The notes beneath the pieces are model-generated. The model did not search any database. It saw nothing but the letters and a program-made list of their open reading frames with translations, and had not been told where the DNA came from. The translations under genes and the position numbers were made by a program. Source: Trichoplusia ni (Eukaryota > Arthropoda > Insecta > Lepidoptera > Noctuidae). Taken from it: DNA of 64,000 bases. Of this stretch, positions 10,601 through 26,300 are shown piece by piece. Every line of letters starts with the position of its first letter. The stretch's first letter is position 1. Location of the stretch: assembly GCF_003590095.1 (NCBI RefSeq), contig NC_039486.1, positions 8,926,336-8,990,335 on the forward strand, read 5' to 3'.

Positions 10601-13600
10601 TCGATGACAAATCAATTAATCGGTGCACAATATTAATAAAATATAGATATAGGATTCAAAGGATCATAGCCATGATTTTTGTTCTAAAAACGAATGGAGC
10701 TCATTATTTAGCAACATGACACACCAAGTTCATTTCTTCTGTGAACTTTTAAAACGCTTTTTAAAACCATCTTGTTTTCGTCAAGTCTTTGACAGTGATT
10801 GCAGGCGCTGTTGAAACGAAACCCTAAATTCTAGGCAAAGTCGGGCGCTTTGGTGATTATTGCTAATAAATACGGTTGTTTATAAATGGAACATTGTATC
10901 CGTGATGTCGGGCCGTGCACTGATCTGTGTCATCCTCGCTAGTTAGCGAGTCGTGAGTGTGAGCGTTGCAACAGAGCCGAGTCGCCCCTCACTGCTGCGA
11001 CGCGTTGATAACTTACTGCGAAACCTATACGCCTATAATGAGGCTTATGAGTTCACGATTTTTGGAGCCGTTATTATTGTGTCGAGCACCTCATAACACT
11101 ATATTTATACCCATTATAGAGCCTTCATTACTCTCGTCCGTATTTAAATAAAGCTGTGAACCCCTTTAAAGAATCAAAATAGGTTTAGTGTTTTCATTTT
11201 TTCAGAAATTACAAAGGACATCTCTTACAGCCAAATAAGAAGGGTATATTTCTAGAATTTAAAACCATATAAATTTTATAGAAATAATGAAGTCATATTT
11301 GGGAATATTAACTTAGATCTCCTTCAGTGCTAACGTTTGAAAAATTGGGTGGTCAGGTAGATATTGTTAGTGGGTAGTTCCATTATCGAGTAAAATGATT
11401 TTCTCTCTTTCATAAGTAAGTAGACTTTTTTAGTTTCATACTTATTATGCGTAGAAAACGTTAATCTCTATTTTTTTAAATTAATTCGTTAAAGAGCTTT
11501 CAATAAACTGTAAAATGATTCAATCATTATAAATCAGTCAATGTAAAACTGATTCAGAAACTGCACGTCGCCGCGTCGCTGGGATATCTGGCGTAGCATG
11601 TTATTTAAAACCTAATAAAGACACTATAATAGGCTCGGCTTTAGAAGGCAAACAAAACAGATCCGACAAACATGCGCCATATTAGTTTAACGAAATAACA
11701 AGAGCTGCCTTCGGCCATTGCCTAATAAACTCCCTAATACGCTTCGTGCGTTACTAGTAGACTTACCGAGAATCGATGGTCCTCATTGTTCATCATTATC
11801 AGCTATTCGTAATGCATAAATCCTCCGTCGTTATACCCGACTCTGGTACAATTGTGTTGCACTCTGTGTCAATACTCGAAAGTGGGTCAGCGAGACAGAT
11901 TGATGACGTATGCTGGCACATCGCTCGTACCCGTCGACCCTTTGTCAATTGTATGTACGTACGGCCCAACTCTATGTACACTTTAATAAATTGAATAGGG
12001 TATAGCTTCAGGGCGTCTTACGTAGCGACTTTTCAATTAATTTGGAGGGGTTTACTATAAATAAATAGCTTTACTTCTATTTACTTCTACTCTGCTGGTC
12101 TGTTGCGGATTAAGAGGCAAAAAGCTTAGTCATCAAGTAGCATTACTTAGAAAACATTACGAAATGAATTCATCTTGTGGGTATGACAGTTGTTCACACG
12201 TTTTTGGGTACCAAGTAAATGGAAACATGTAAAACTGAAAACTTTAAGAAAACCGAATCCCAGAGCAAGATTATCTATCTTTATTGTACCTTTAACTTAA
12301 GCGCTATCGTAGCGTTAACTCACGTTTTAAACGCTAGATAAATAAATTAATAAAAAAAACAACTAATATAATTTCATTCATTTATTTCTGTAGGTAGAAG
12401 AAATGTTTTAAGGGAAACATCAACAGTACAATAGTTTACTGAGTAAAATGAAAGAATAACGAAACATAAATAACAAAAATAAATACACACAAAAATATCT
12501 ATAGAAAATAAATCTATTGTAAAGGTATAGACCAACTGACAACACAAATGCAAACCATGCAAATTATGACATCACAAGATCTACCACCAAGATACAAAGT
12601 ATTATGGTTGTGGAAGCTTGACAGATACACGGGGTAGAGCGGTCTCTCTCTTCCACACCTACCATAATATAACTTAAAGAGGTGGCGGCAGACCTCTAGG
12701 ACTTTTGAAACGAGGCTTAGGTTATTTATTTGATTATATTAATATTACACAGTTTTCTTTATTAACAATTCCTGATTATTATAATATGTCGCATGTGATA
12801 TTTTGTCTTTAACTTGAATCGTTGGATACAATAAAGTTCAACATGATAAAGAATAGAAGAAACATATAAATATGTCTTACTATAAAAAAGAGTTAAATAC
12901 AAAAGATATTCATATAAATGCAACTGAAATACTTTTCACAATATAATAATTAAATTATTTTAATATTTAAAAAAAAAACACATGTCTCTACTTACACTGC
13001 AACATTTATCTATAACTATTTTGTTCTATTATTTCTTACAGCTACCTTATCTATCACAGATATAAATATCTACAAGCTACATTACTTCCATCTATTTACA
13101 GGTTTATATTCGCTAATTCATTGCACTGAATAAATTGTCTGTCGACGGTAATATTATATCAAACTCTCTAGACTCTACATTCTTTCATAAAAAGTCGTGA
13201 AAAGCCCCGGGGTAGGTAATTGTACGGCAACAAATTGCCTATTCAAAGGGTTTCTTAGACAGAGCCTTTAGTCTGAACGTTTCTGAAGCAGTTAGCTTAG
13301 GCTTATTTGCCAGGTTTAATTAGACTCTAATGATAATGCGGAACTGCACTATTGAACTTTGCAAAACAACTGAAACTAATATGGCTGTTTGGTTTAACTA
13401 AACTATAAGAGGTAGAGTAATACGGGTTATATAAACAAAACTTGTTCCAGACTTACTCACAGAGCTCTCTGTGTGAGCACGGAGGCTGTGGGAAGTTACC
13501 ACGAATTTTAAAAGCCTTTCAACAGGCTGGTTTTTTTAATATCAACAGTACGCTTCGTGGAATATTATTAACTGAAGCAAGCTGAAACTATTAAAAATAC

Positions 13601-14336
13601 AAACCTATATTTTAGTTGAATCAAAATAATTCTAAATTCCAATATTTTTTGCTATAACATTTTGGTTCATTAAATTTTGTAATTTAACGGATTCGAACGT
13701 TCAATGAAGGCTCGACCGGCTGCGAGTATTTTATTGGTTGTTAATAAAACTAGGATTCGTGCATCTGTTGCTAATAACGAAGCGGAGACCCTTTTGGGCT
13801 CTCATCCGATAGAAGCATGCGCTAGCAAAATTGGCTTTGTAATCTATTTATGGTACCGTTTGGCTAGTTCGTTATCTACTTAACAAACGAACTTCTATTA
13901 GTTTTGGAGGATTACCTAAAGAGATAATATTCTCAATGTTTCTTTCAAACTGAGAGAGCAATACATTGAAATAATGATTGCTAAATTTGTTTCTGAAGGT
14001 GGCGCTCTACGCATAAGGTCGAATAAAACCATTTCATGTATCAAGTGATCTAAATGTTCTAGACGAATCTAGACTAATGTTTTCACCATTACAACAGAAG
14101 CTAAATTACTGAAAATTTTTTTTTTCATCAACTGGTAAACGGTAAAATTCAAGCTTCCTTTAGATCAGAAATAAAAGGTTCTAATCAAAACTAGACAATC
14201 TATTTGAACAACATCACAAATATATCCACATTGATATATTGAGTGCTTTATGACCTTTGCTCCGTCTTCGTATCTTTCCAATCGAAGTATGAAACACAAT
14301 CTCACCATTTAATTAATATAACTTGTAATGCTAAAT

Positions 14337-17300
14337 TTACAATACCGTCTGCATATTGACGACCTCTATTTTCTCTACTTTCTCCTTCTCGCTCGTGGTC
14401 TTCTTGCCGCGGAAGTGCTCTTCTATCTCAGCCAACGACTTACCTTTAGTCTCCGGTACCATGAACAAAACGAAGAAGAAAGCGAGCGCGCAGAAACATG
14501 AGTACAGCCAGAATGTTCCCGCTGATGTCAACACATGCTGGGGACGAAAATGGTTTGTTAATTTAAAGGTTAAAGGTTAATTAAAATTTTACTGGAAAAT
14601 ACAATTTATTCTTATTCTTAAGAACACATTGCCCGGCTTTGCATAAACATGTTTTTTGTAACAGCAAGGAAAGCCGAGTGGTATGAGTGAACAAAGTATG
14701 AATCGGAAAAGTTCGACAAATAATGCTAGAATTTATGGTCGGCATATCAAAAATTCTTTGTTTTCGCTAATGACTAACGGTATTAAATATAATCTACTTA
14801 TTGCGTCAAATAAACTCGGGAATTAGTATTAATTAATATCAAACAACATATTTCATGCATATATTCGTTGAAATTAACATACTGCTGCAAAATTGAATAA
14901 TATTGCCGAGATAACTGTGGAACAATTATAATCACAAAGAGATTCTGCTCACAGTAAGTAATTATATTCCCGTTGACAACGAATGCGTGCAAAATACTAA
15001 TTACTGTCAGATTCCTTTTTTAACTTAAGGAAAAAAAATCAATTAGACCGGACAGGTTTGTGTTATAGATTCACTTTTGACGACGAAACTTTGTTGTTTG
15101 ATATCTTGATATACATAAAAAAATCCTAGATAATAATGTAGAGTCGGGTTCCACACCGTGTACTGACTGCAGCTGTTTCATGTTAGGAGGCAGTGGTCGA
15201 TCCTCAAAACGTTGAAACGTTGGAATTGAACGGTCGGAATTGGTCAGAAAGTTGGACGAAAAAAATTGTATAAGTGAAAACAATATATATAAACAAAAAT
15301 TGAACACACTTTGACTGTGTATCGTTTTAATATTGCCTGTCGCAGGTCTACTACAAGAAATTACACAAAAAATAAATAACTCCTTTTTACCCACTTTTTT
15401 TTTAATAATGTGTTAATTTTTGGTACGTTGTGTATGAGCATAAATAAATGAATTAAAGTGTAGTAGGTATACTCACATCGAGAGCGTGATAAGACTTGAT
15501 GACGGAGAACATGGACATGAGGTTGACGGCGCTGGCCATGGCGGAGAGCTGCGAGCGGTACTGCGCCGGGAACAGCTCGCCCAGCAGCAGGAACGGCAGC
15601 CCGCCGAAACCCAGCGAGAAGCCCAGCATGAACACCACCAGCGAGATTATGGGCAGGTAGCTGCAAGGAAATTCACTTATTTATGACATGAACAATGTAC
15701 AACGGCGGACTTGCTGAAGACAATCACTACAGTGAACTAAAAAAAGGACTCGCGCTGAGCCATTTAATCCTTGTGTCGCAGGGCGCTTCACAGACATTCA
15801 AGTCACATGCACAAAGACACTCAGACTCAGGCCAAACATTCATGGATAAAATCAAATGATTGACCTACGCGGGGGTCGAACCCTCAACACGTTGCATACA
15901 CACATAGGTTGAAATATTAATTCTATCAACAACAAAAACAAAAAGTTTGCTCCCTACCAAATTTTCAGCCAATCTGCGATTTAGTAGAAACAGTCAATTG
16001 TGTGGGCATGTCATTTTATATCGAATACATAACCTATCATTTGCAAAAATAGGCGCTTATTCCACTAGCGCTAACGAGTGTCGGAATGATATTTTAGGTT
16101 GTTTTCCGTTCAAGTTAAAATATTTTATGCAACTGTCCTAAAAGTTTTCGGAATAAACCATCATCATCTGCCTGGTCTTATGCGAACTTTTTTTGGGTAG
16201 ACTTCCAGTCAACAGACTATGGGACAGATGAAACATAAAATAATAGTTGCAGATTCACTTAAGCGCTAAACATATCCTGTTCCGGGTTTAAATGGAAACA
16301 CTTATCCAAGTTTCTGTACTCAATGATCGTGACAACACTGAACATCAGTACCGTCCCGTTGTTAGCTCATAACCAACAAGTACGGTAATTATGGCAATTT
16401 CCTTATTACAATCATGTGACCCGAGTAAACTAAGATCACAAGAAAACGAAGTCAATGCGTCGTTGAAAAAATATGAACATTAATTTGAAGAGAATAGAAT
16501 CAGTAAGACCCATGAATTAAAATGGATAGCTTCTTCTGAAACGTAAATGTTAAATGTACGTGAACATAAATTTTATTGTTTTCCTTACAAAATAATGTAA
16601 ATACAATAACGTTTCGCATTGTATCGCTTCCCATTGTGCAGTATTACGGTTTCTTAACGAGTTTTCTTTTCACAATTAATTGTCACAAGAGCTATATTTT
16701 ATTGGTTTTCTTATTGTCATGATTTATATTCTTTGTAGTGCGATACGACATTGGCTTCATTTTTAAAATAAATAAGCGTTCTAACGTGAAGATATATGTA
16801 CAAGATTCGATTTGTAGCTGTATTATTAATATTTCGTCTCTAATTAAACCGGTATTGGTTAACCCTGAACCCACAGTTAGTAATTTATTCTAATAACATA
16901 TTTACTGTTCGTTATCGTATCTATCTGAAAAATTATGACACCGTGCGTACAATACTAGAGCCTGGCAGCAGCCTTGAGCAGGAAGCAGGAGAAGACGTCT
17001 ATAATGGCTTTCATCTTATTATTATCTAGTCTGACTGTTTCCTATCTAACTGTAGGTAAATTAAACTCGCCATTTACCGCGTGGATCTTGTTTATGGCTG
17101 TAAAAACGTTATCCATCTTTGACCAACCCAAGACCGCTAAAAGAAGTCCTCTGCGTCAAACCAGGGTATCAGCGACCTCCCTCATTTTATCAAAACTTTT
17201 ATAGCCGTTTGATTGTGAACTTATAGTAACAAACATACATAACTTGCTCAAACTTTCGCTTTTCAGTAAATTTTATTGATAGTGTGAAGTGTGTTGTGTA

Positions 17301-20300
17301 TGTCATACCCGAGCCAGGCGGCTTCCTTGAGCTGGAAGTAGAAGGAGGCGCCCATGGAGGCCATGGAGGCGCACATGACGGCGGAGGACACGAGCAGCAG
17401 CGGGCGGCGCCCCGCGCGGTCCACCAGCAGCGTGCTCACGCCGTTACTCACCAGCTGCACCGCGCCGATTATTATAGTGGCCGTCATCGCGTCCAGCGTG
17501 CTACCTGCAGTGCAACATATGAGAAACTGTGTAAATTGGAGAATTTCTAAAAGGAGCTATAGATCCAGGTGGTAAATGCCGGGACTTTTTTAGGGAGAGA
17601 AGTGATGAGTTTGGTATATGATCCAAACTGTGGCCTAACTCGCTTCAGCTGTACACATAAAATGACCTAATCCTACATACATGGTGGTAATTCCAATGCT
17701 ACTTGGGAAGATTTCTGACTATGTATATCTGTCGGCGACTCGAAAAGATGAAGAAATGGGCGCAGTGAGTGGTCGATGGGACGACCTTGGACTCAATCGT
17801 TAACACTTTTAATAGTGATATGTATCGAAATGAAATGCTTGTTTATCTGGCTTAGTTGTCTCATATTTCATAAAAAACCGGTTAGGTGCGAGTCGTAGTC
17901 GCGACACTGAGGGTGCCGTACAAATATATTATTATAGGAATAAATATCTGTCAAAAAGTACCTTCACGCTTCATGACACGTTTTTGTAAAGTAACAATAG
18001 GGTTCCGTTTCTATCCTTTGGATCCGAAAAATAGTGTTCTGCTTTTGAATTTTCTCAAGAACACTTAGGGAGCAATATAAAGTTAAGAAAGCGCTGGAGC
18101 TGGCCGAGTTTGAATACATTATTTTTGAATTTCTCAACTTTCATGGGACTGTTAACTACAGTAACTGACCTGCTTTTCTGAAGATTTCTACAGTGAAGAA
18201 TATGACGGCGTCGATACCGCTGTACTGCTGGAACAACAGCAAGGCGAATCCGATGATCATGGGCTTTAGCACCACCGGCGAAAACATCACCTTGCGGGAG
18301 AACAGGTTCGGAGGACTGGCAGAGTCTTCTGCTTTCCTGAAGAACAAAAATAACTAGTTCGTAAATCGACGTATACATAGATGTTAGAAATTCATAAGTT
18401 TCTTCAAAACTTTCCAGTGTCGTCTTCGACCGGAGATGCATAACTGAAATTGTAACCGTTTAGCAAACGTTTTCAGTGAAGTTTGAACTACATCCGACCC
18501 GATCCAGATTCCGTAAAAATGCTCAGGTACTCTACTTTTGTAGAAGTTTACATTCTTAAACGGTATTTTTTTTCGACTATTGCTTTATCTCTGTCAGTGT
18601 TATCAAAATGTCAGCGTATGAGGATTTTGGACTAATTTGTTTTCAATATTTCCATATACTTGGTCAGATAAAAATAAGAAAAGTAATAGAGAAATCTGAT
18701 TCGTATTATCCAGTCGTATCTAATAATGCGCAAAAGAGTTCCAGACCTAATATAATAATAACAAAATGATTTATAATTTCTAAGTCATCATATTGTGCGA
18801 TACGTAAAATAGTATTCAAAGATTTAACCCGTCAGCTTTTATGTGTTCACGTGCCGATGCATTTATAAATAAATAATGTGTGTCGTTTGTAATACTCAAC
18901 CAATTTCGGCCATATTTTACATTCTGCCAGTGGTTGGTTAACAAGTGCACGGCTTACATAGCCGACCTTATTGTTAAACTTTCGCGCACAATGCGGGCAG
19001 GTGACAACTAGATGACCACCGCACACATTACAAAAATTGTAAATTATAGCAAAAGGTTTAACTAACAATTCTGTTTTTTTAATACGTTCAAGAATGATCC
19101 ACGACTGTCTCATTGCAGAACATGTCCTGTCTAGGCTATTACGTAACTGCACAAACAAATACCCACGTGAGTAAAAGCGAAAGTACGCTAATGCGTGTCA
19201 AGTGTGTGCCAAAATGTTGATTACATTAGCATTTAGCTATATAACCTATATTTTGTTATCTATCCTGCTTTCACCCACTGCTAGGCATAGAGCTCCCCAA
19301 ATATTTTAAATAAATAAATCCTGTTAAGATTATTAACTCTGGGAAGTATGCCTTAGTAAAAAATACTTAGGTATCTTAACAGTGTTTTTGTGCGGTTACA
19401 CAAAGTTAAATTGTTGTCAGTAAATTACATTTTAAAATATCAAAGTAATAAAGTACTGGAAATATAAAGAAGCTGCATTACTCATCGCTAAATTATGTAA
19501 TTAAGAAACATGACTTATTTAACGTGTTTATGTAGTATTTTAGCAATTAGGCAATAATGGTTAATAGACATACAACACGCAAATGGCAATTATTTAAAAA
19601 AATGCCTCGTCACTGTCATCTCATATTTTTTTCCGAGAATCACGAAACCGGTTGTCGCTCACAGTTAAAATAACGATACAAGAAATAGGAAAAAATTGTA
19701 GCAGGAAAGAAAAATCGTCTAAACCCAGCAATGAGTTAATCCAGCCTGACATGATAATTTTAAAACCTATGAGAGAGAGCAATAATTGTTTTCCTAATAA
19801 AATATAGTCTCATGATCTTCCGTAAGTTACTTAAAGCGTTAAGCTTCTATGTTTATTTAGGTAACACGAAGCCTTGACCTTTAATTTGGCAACAGAATAC
19901 ATTATGCAAGACGTGTTGATAAGTTATGATGAAACGCTTTTTGTTAAATTCGTTGCACGAACATATTATTACGTGCAATATATTGTATATGAATGTAAAC
20001 TACGGTTCTTTTAAATCATACGCTTGTGTTATATTTCTGTTTCAAATATTTCGATGGATCTTCACATTTCTGATGGTACTTATGCCCAGTTACAGATTTC
20101 CATTAGGTTCTCTGTATTTATCTTGATACGTGCCTTAATCAAGCTATACTTATCTATGAAGTAGAAATCCTTGGTGTTTAACTCAAAGCGCAAATTAAAC
20201 TCATCTATAATTATGAAAACATGTTTAGTAATTGTGAAATAAAAGGAAACCGATATCCTCATTTGTTCACAAATAAAACAAAAGGCAATAACTTATATAA

Positions 20301-23300
20301 TTTATGACAAACAGTTATGGCTTGACCAGTATGACACTGCACGTTCCGGTCTAAGAAAATCGTGGGTATAAGAAACTATCATGCAAAATTTGTCTGTTTT
20401 ATGCTAATCGGATTGTCTTCTTTTTTAATAAAAAAATATTTACCGTTTAAAATCAATCATCAATTTGTTGGTTTTGTCAATTATTTTTTTGTTTAAAGAT
20501 AGTTCAATGTACTCACTCCTGGTTGTCTTCCTTGACGACCGCAGTGGCTCGAGCTGATAGATGCAGCCATTTGATGGACTCCGAAGCGTCCAGGCCTTTG
20601 GATTGCAACCACACGGGAGACTCCGGGAGTGGCAGGAGAACCACGAACAATGCCACTGGAAATTCAGTCCATTTTATAATAAAACGTTTAAAAAAAATAG
20701 TAAAAAAAATGAGAAAGCATGTCCCTGCTTTTGGTCAGTATGGGAACAAACTGTATGTAATGTTGTTATGTTTACGTTTGTTGTTACGTTGTTACATTTA
20801 AATTAACGAAAGATTTGAATTTGACTCTACAAGTATATGCTACTCTCTCATATTCAATATCCGTTACTTTACGCTCCTAACAAAAAATAGTCAACAAAAT
20901 AAATGGTATAATAAGAACATACATATTTTTAATGACAGACACATTTTTCTTTCTTTTCATCTTTATGTTCCACCTAAAGCAGTACTGCCACAACTTGGTT
21001 GGTTTTATTTTACCCGAATGCGGTTTAGTCCAAAAAAAGTAATAAGTTGACAGTTTGCTAACTGTCAACTTATTACTTTTTTTGGAATATTATGAAAAAG
21101 CATATTTACCACAAAACACGGCAGAAAGGAAAGCGAGGTATCTCCAGTACAGCCAGCTCCCGGCCACGTATGATATCAGGATCCCCAAGGACATGGAAAG
21201 GGTCGGCAGTGACCCCAAGCGGCCGCGAATCTCGGGGTCACAGCACTCACTCACCTTAAATACAAATCAAAATACAAAATGAAACACCTAAACCTGTACT
21301 TACGTAAAGTATTTCTATCAATCTATTACAAAACCATGTCATTATTAGATATTTTGGAGTAATTTTATAGCTATAAACACTCTACATTGTTGGGTAAAAT
21401 ATATATTGAATAAATATAATATATGTGTTTTGTAATATGATTGAAACGGATATTACGATTAAGAAAAGTATTGACAAATACAGGAATATATGTGGTAGGT
21501 TATATGATTATTTAATTAAATTACAGTGTCAGTTAGAAATCTATGATCAATAAAACTACTACCAAGCAGTTTTGCGGGACAAATGCAACAACTGTTTTAT
21601 TGTAAAGTTGTAGTTGTACATACTATACATTACATTCAACAATCTTGGAGAACATATATGACTTAAGATTAAAAACACGTTTTTTAAATATCCACGCATG
21701 ATTAACTTCAAACGGTGAAACCAATGAGCTCCGTATGTTCTATATTAATCTTCACATTATCACGGATAAGTAGATTGGCGTCATTTTAAATGAGATCAAT
21801 ATTGACAATACTGTGCAAATAGTAGATATATGTAATTAACAACCATATTTACACAGCAATCCAATGACAAAGCTGCCTTTTCGATAATAGACCGCAATAA
21901 ATCTCAGTTGAGATAATACCTCTGGAGAGTTATACCTCATCCGGTGTACAAACAATCTTAGCAATACTTCTAGTATTCGTTACGGTGTGGAAAATTTCAC
22001 AATTGGCGTAGTGTGATCATCCGGTACATCCTAGGTGACCTCGCTCCTATATCTTCTAACTGAATAATTGGTTTTCTATACCTTCAGCCTTCGTACGACT
22101 ATACGTAGGTAAAAGGTGACTAGTTACATAAAACTTACATAGACTTGTGCTGTAGCTAATACAAAGCCGACTCCGACGCCGGTGATCATTCTGCCGACAA
22201 GCAGTAACGGGTAATACTTGGCGAAACCCAAGATCAGCCAGGAGGCGACCCAGATGGGAGAGGTGAGTTGTAACGTGCGCTTGCGACCCAGACGCTGCAT
22301 CAACGTTCCAGAGATCATGCTGCCAAGGAAAGCGCCCAGTGGAGGAATAGCACCTAAAACAAACCAAAGTGTAAGATGCTATCGCAACAATTTGACCAAA
22401 GTACTGGCTACTGATGTACTTAATTGTAAAAATAAGTCACTTTTACTCAAGTCGACTCGGAAGTCCCAAATTACTCCTTCTATCTAATATTAAACTATAA
22501 TATCGAATCAAGGTAAACACTGTCAATAACTAAAACACTCATAATATATTGATTTAACTGGTCATTGTCGGTAAAGTACTCAAACATTGATAATGTCTTG
22601 TTAATTAACACGCTACACATCAAATTATTGTGCAAACAACTTTGTATATTATATGTTCAGCGACACTTCCCCACTTTGAAAATTCTATGAATCTACCTAA
22701 ATGAATAAGCGTGTCTTTTCCTACATTTTCACGCTTCATCACTAATCACGATCAAACTCTTATGGCAAACATTGAATAGTAAACCACAAAGACTTATGAG
22801 ATCAAGTACAATGAAACAATTAGTGTATTGTAGATTATGTAAATTAATTCAAAAGATTTTTTTTTGTTATATTATCAAAATATCACATATGTAGTTACCG
22901 AACAGCATTACAACTGACGCGTAATCTTGAGAAAAAAGTTTAGGCTTTTTCTGAGGACTTTACTCGTAATTTGGACCATTGTAGTATATTTTCGTACTAG
23001 TCACCATTGTACTCATACACTTGACAACATCGTAATAAAAATAGCCACCAAATTGTGAGTGAAATTTAAAGTGTCCTCCCACTAAACGTAATTGGCGATG
23101 TGCTCTGCTCTGGTTTACAACCCGACGCCTACACTATTGTGGTACTTCCGTCTCTACTAAAATTGTATATTTTCTCCTGCGTAACTATCAATCAGTCTAA
23201 GATATCCCTTATTATCCAGGCTATTTTGATATTTCCAGAATTAAAGATAAACTCGTAAAGTACATCCAGACTTAAACCACAATTTAAAAAATAGGTCATT

Positions 23301-26300
23301 TTGTAAAAAAACAAACACTTACTTGGAAGCAGACGGTACTTGATCCAATTAAAAACTATCAATACATTTATAATGTGATAACAATATTGCTCATTCTTTT
23401 TATTTATTACGAGTATTTTGATTTATTATTTTAAGTTAATAACGGAACTTACCTATCCATGACTTCTGTTCACTGCTCTGTATTATTTCTGGATCGATGG
23501 CCTCGATGGAGGGGATTGCAGAAGCGGAGTAGCCCCTCACCAGGCCAATGATTAAGAATGACAGCGATGCGCCAAACGTCAGCCATAGCTGTAACAAGGA
23601 TGAACGTTTAGTGTGATGTAGAGAATAGCATAGAATATTCTTTATTACACACCATATAAGTACAGGATGCAGCAAAGATAAAAAGTTACCACAAATAAGT
23701 GCCACAAGGCCTTATTGCTACGAGCGATGTTTTACATGTATACAACCAGTGGTTGAATTTCTTACAGAAGTCCATCCGATTATAAAGCGTTTGGCTAGCC
23801 TGAATTTCTTATCCAATTAGATCAGCTTTAAACTAAGGAACCAAACTTTCAATAGCCGTTGCTACTGAAAATCTGGTAAATATTCAGCATGTTTGCATGA
23901 ACCTTTAAAAACTCAACACTCCCGTGAATTTTGCACAAAGTGTTTACACTAACAAACGATCATCACGCCTCATTTTACGATTAACCGTCTTCAACGATCA
24001 TGCAAGTAATCGAAACTAACGTACAAAAAGCTTATTTTTATTCTCATCCGCAAATTCACCTACACTAATACCAAGGTAGGACAGGGTCACTATTGATATG
24101 ATATTCCATCTCTAATAAGCATAAGTAGGCTACACAAATGTTTGTTCAGCGCGGCAATAGATCCGTGATTCAGTCTTTAGAATAGTCAGTAGAATAGTTT
24201 AGTACTAAACAGTTAACTGTCTACCTATCTCAGCCGTCCCTCCTACTTCAGTGCTTTTTTGCATATGAGAACTACATATGTATTGTATTTTTAGTCTAAA
24301 TAGGCAATCAATTGTGCCTTTTTTAAATGTTTCACGTTTTTCTGGTTATACGAATACCGATATTTACATAATCAATTTTAATTGGATGACTTGTAGTTTT
24401 TGTTTTAATATTCTTCACAATCTTAAATCTATTCAATTCTCGTTTTAAAGTTACCATATCCCATTTACTAACTAAAATTAAATAGCTGTTATGAATGAGG
24501 TATTTTTTTAAATAGGTATTTTATCATATATTTAATTTCTTATTCACTCTGAACTCATAATATACATACGTCAATCATGTTTTATATTCATATTTTACAC
24601 TTACCGCAACATTCACGTTAACTACTCATAACGACCCTCTCCAATTAGAGCCAGCATTGTCCAAACACTAGTAAGTCAAAAAGAGAATCCTGCACAATTT
24701 ACCGCCAACGCATCGCTAGACTACGCGGCGCGACGACTGCCAGTCAAAATAATGGCCGACAAATTACATAACTTGTTTTATAAATTGATCCATTTGCCAT
24801 TCATGTCGCTATTTTAGTATTATATACAATTGGGTGCACCTGGCCCTGGCGTGACTGGCGGAAGAGAGCTATCAAGCCCACGTGACTGCAAGTCCAGAGC
24901 TGTTCACGTGCGTATCATGCTCACACATGAACCTCGCGTGACATTATTTGCACAGGTTTCCGAATATTCCTTTCAAATATTGTTTTATGAAAGAATTCTG
25001 TTAGCCCAAACATGATTCGTAACAACAAGGATAGATCTTATAGAGAAAAGAAATCAGCATAATAAAATTATATCATGATTAAAAAGGTCACCTTTTCAGT
25101 TAAAATATTACTCAAACTCCACACCCAACAATGGAAGTGGCAATGTTTTGTTTATCTCATTTGAAGCAATATAAATAACATTCGCAAACATTATAATGAA
25201 CAGATTACCGGGCAAAAAGTTCAAAAACTATGCCCCACGAAGGCAATCAAAAACTGGTTTCTTTACGACACGGATAGAGTAAAAAACAACAATAAAGTCA
25301 TTGTAACAGTATCCCCGTATAAAATAGGTACCGTGCAAAAAGGCAACGCAACAATACTAAACAAATGGTCGTACAAGTTGTTCTGATAAGCATGTGTCGA
25401 AACTACAATTAGTCCTAATACTTCCTACAACGATCACAGAAAAAATCACAAAGCATAGTCGGCGTGAGATTGCGGAAATGATTAACTGCCGATCGCTGGT
25501 AAATTAGCCTAATAAATTCTAAACAATTTGCATTAAATGATTTTGATTTTTAGAAACTATTAACGGGGAAGAGACGATTAAGACAAGAATCAAATTCGAT
25601 TGTCAATTACAAAATTCTTTAATTCCTCTACAGTAGTTCAGTTTTGTTGTCTAAAATCTGAAATAAGATTTTAGGTAGGCAGGTATGCTGGTATCAATCC
25701 GATTGTTGGCTTTTGGGTTAAAACTCGTTGCATTAAAATACTAGTTATGTTAATATTTAGAAATCTGCAATATCATGACATCGAGTGAGTGCATCAGTGC
25801 ATATTATAGGGACCTATATTGTTTTTTATTTTCAAAATTTGTTATTTTTACATTTTGGCTCTTATTTAAACTACATTTTAAGGGGAGGAAGGTTCTTTCA
25901 ACATAAGTAAAAAGAGAAGGTTCTTTCAACATAAGTAAGAAGAGAACACTTTTTATAGGGAAGTGTTTGAAGTAATCACCTGAAAGAAGGAAGTAGGTAA
26001 CCATTATTTCCTAGATTGGCAAATCAAATTCAGTTAGGGATAATTAGGAATTATGCATTTATAGGTTTTAATATAGACGATTGTTTGTCTATTCGTTTTA
26101 ATAAAACAATACTTTAAAAACAAAGCAGGAACTTGTTTATTTCCTTTTAACATAACCTCAGATATTTTTACAAGACTGGAAATCTGTTTGGGACTAAATG
26201 ATCGGAATGCCAAACCTATTCGGTTCAAAGCAATATTACAAAATAATCTAGTCTGTTGCCAACGACACATTGTTGACCCCTAACAATCAAAATACTAAAC

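Larger units (their letters stand above)
8501..14336. other. Intergenic stretch between resilin and the sugar transporter
   Basis: No coding exon can be supported in these roughly 5.8 kb. The stretch contains two repeat fragments, listed separately at 9694-9790 and 10440-10600. The right part should include the 3' UTR of the transporter; one minus-strand AATAAA is at 13735-13730, about 0.6 kb past its stop, but this assignment is uncertain. Short open frames here (10383-10596, 10966-11151, 11776-11994, 12374-12562) show no domain, signal peptide or splice support. Confidence 0.45.

Noticed and set aside
23436..23705. Extension of transporter exon 2 upstream into an 89-codon frame
   Set aside because: It begins with a non-ATG codon and reads through a clear 3' splice site (ACAG|CTATGG at 23588); the extension does not look like a transporter N terminus.
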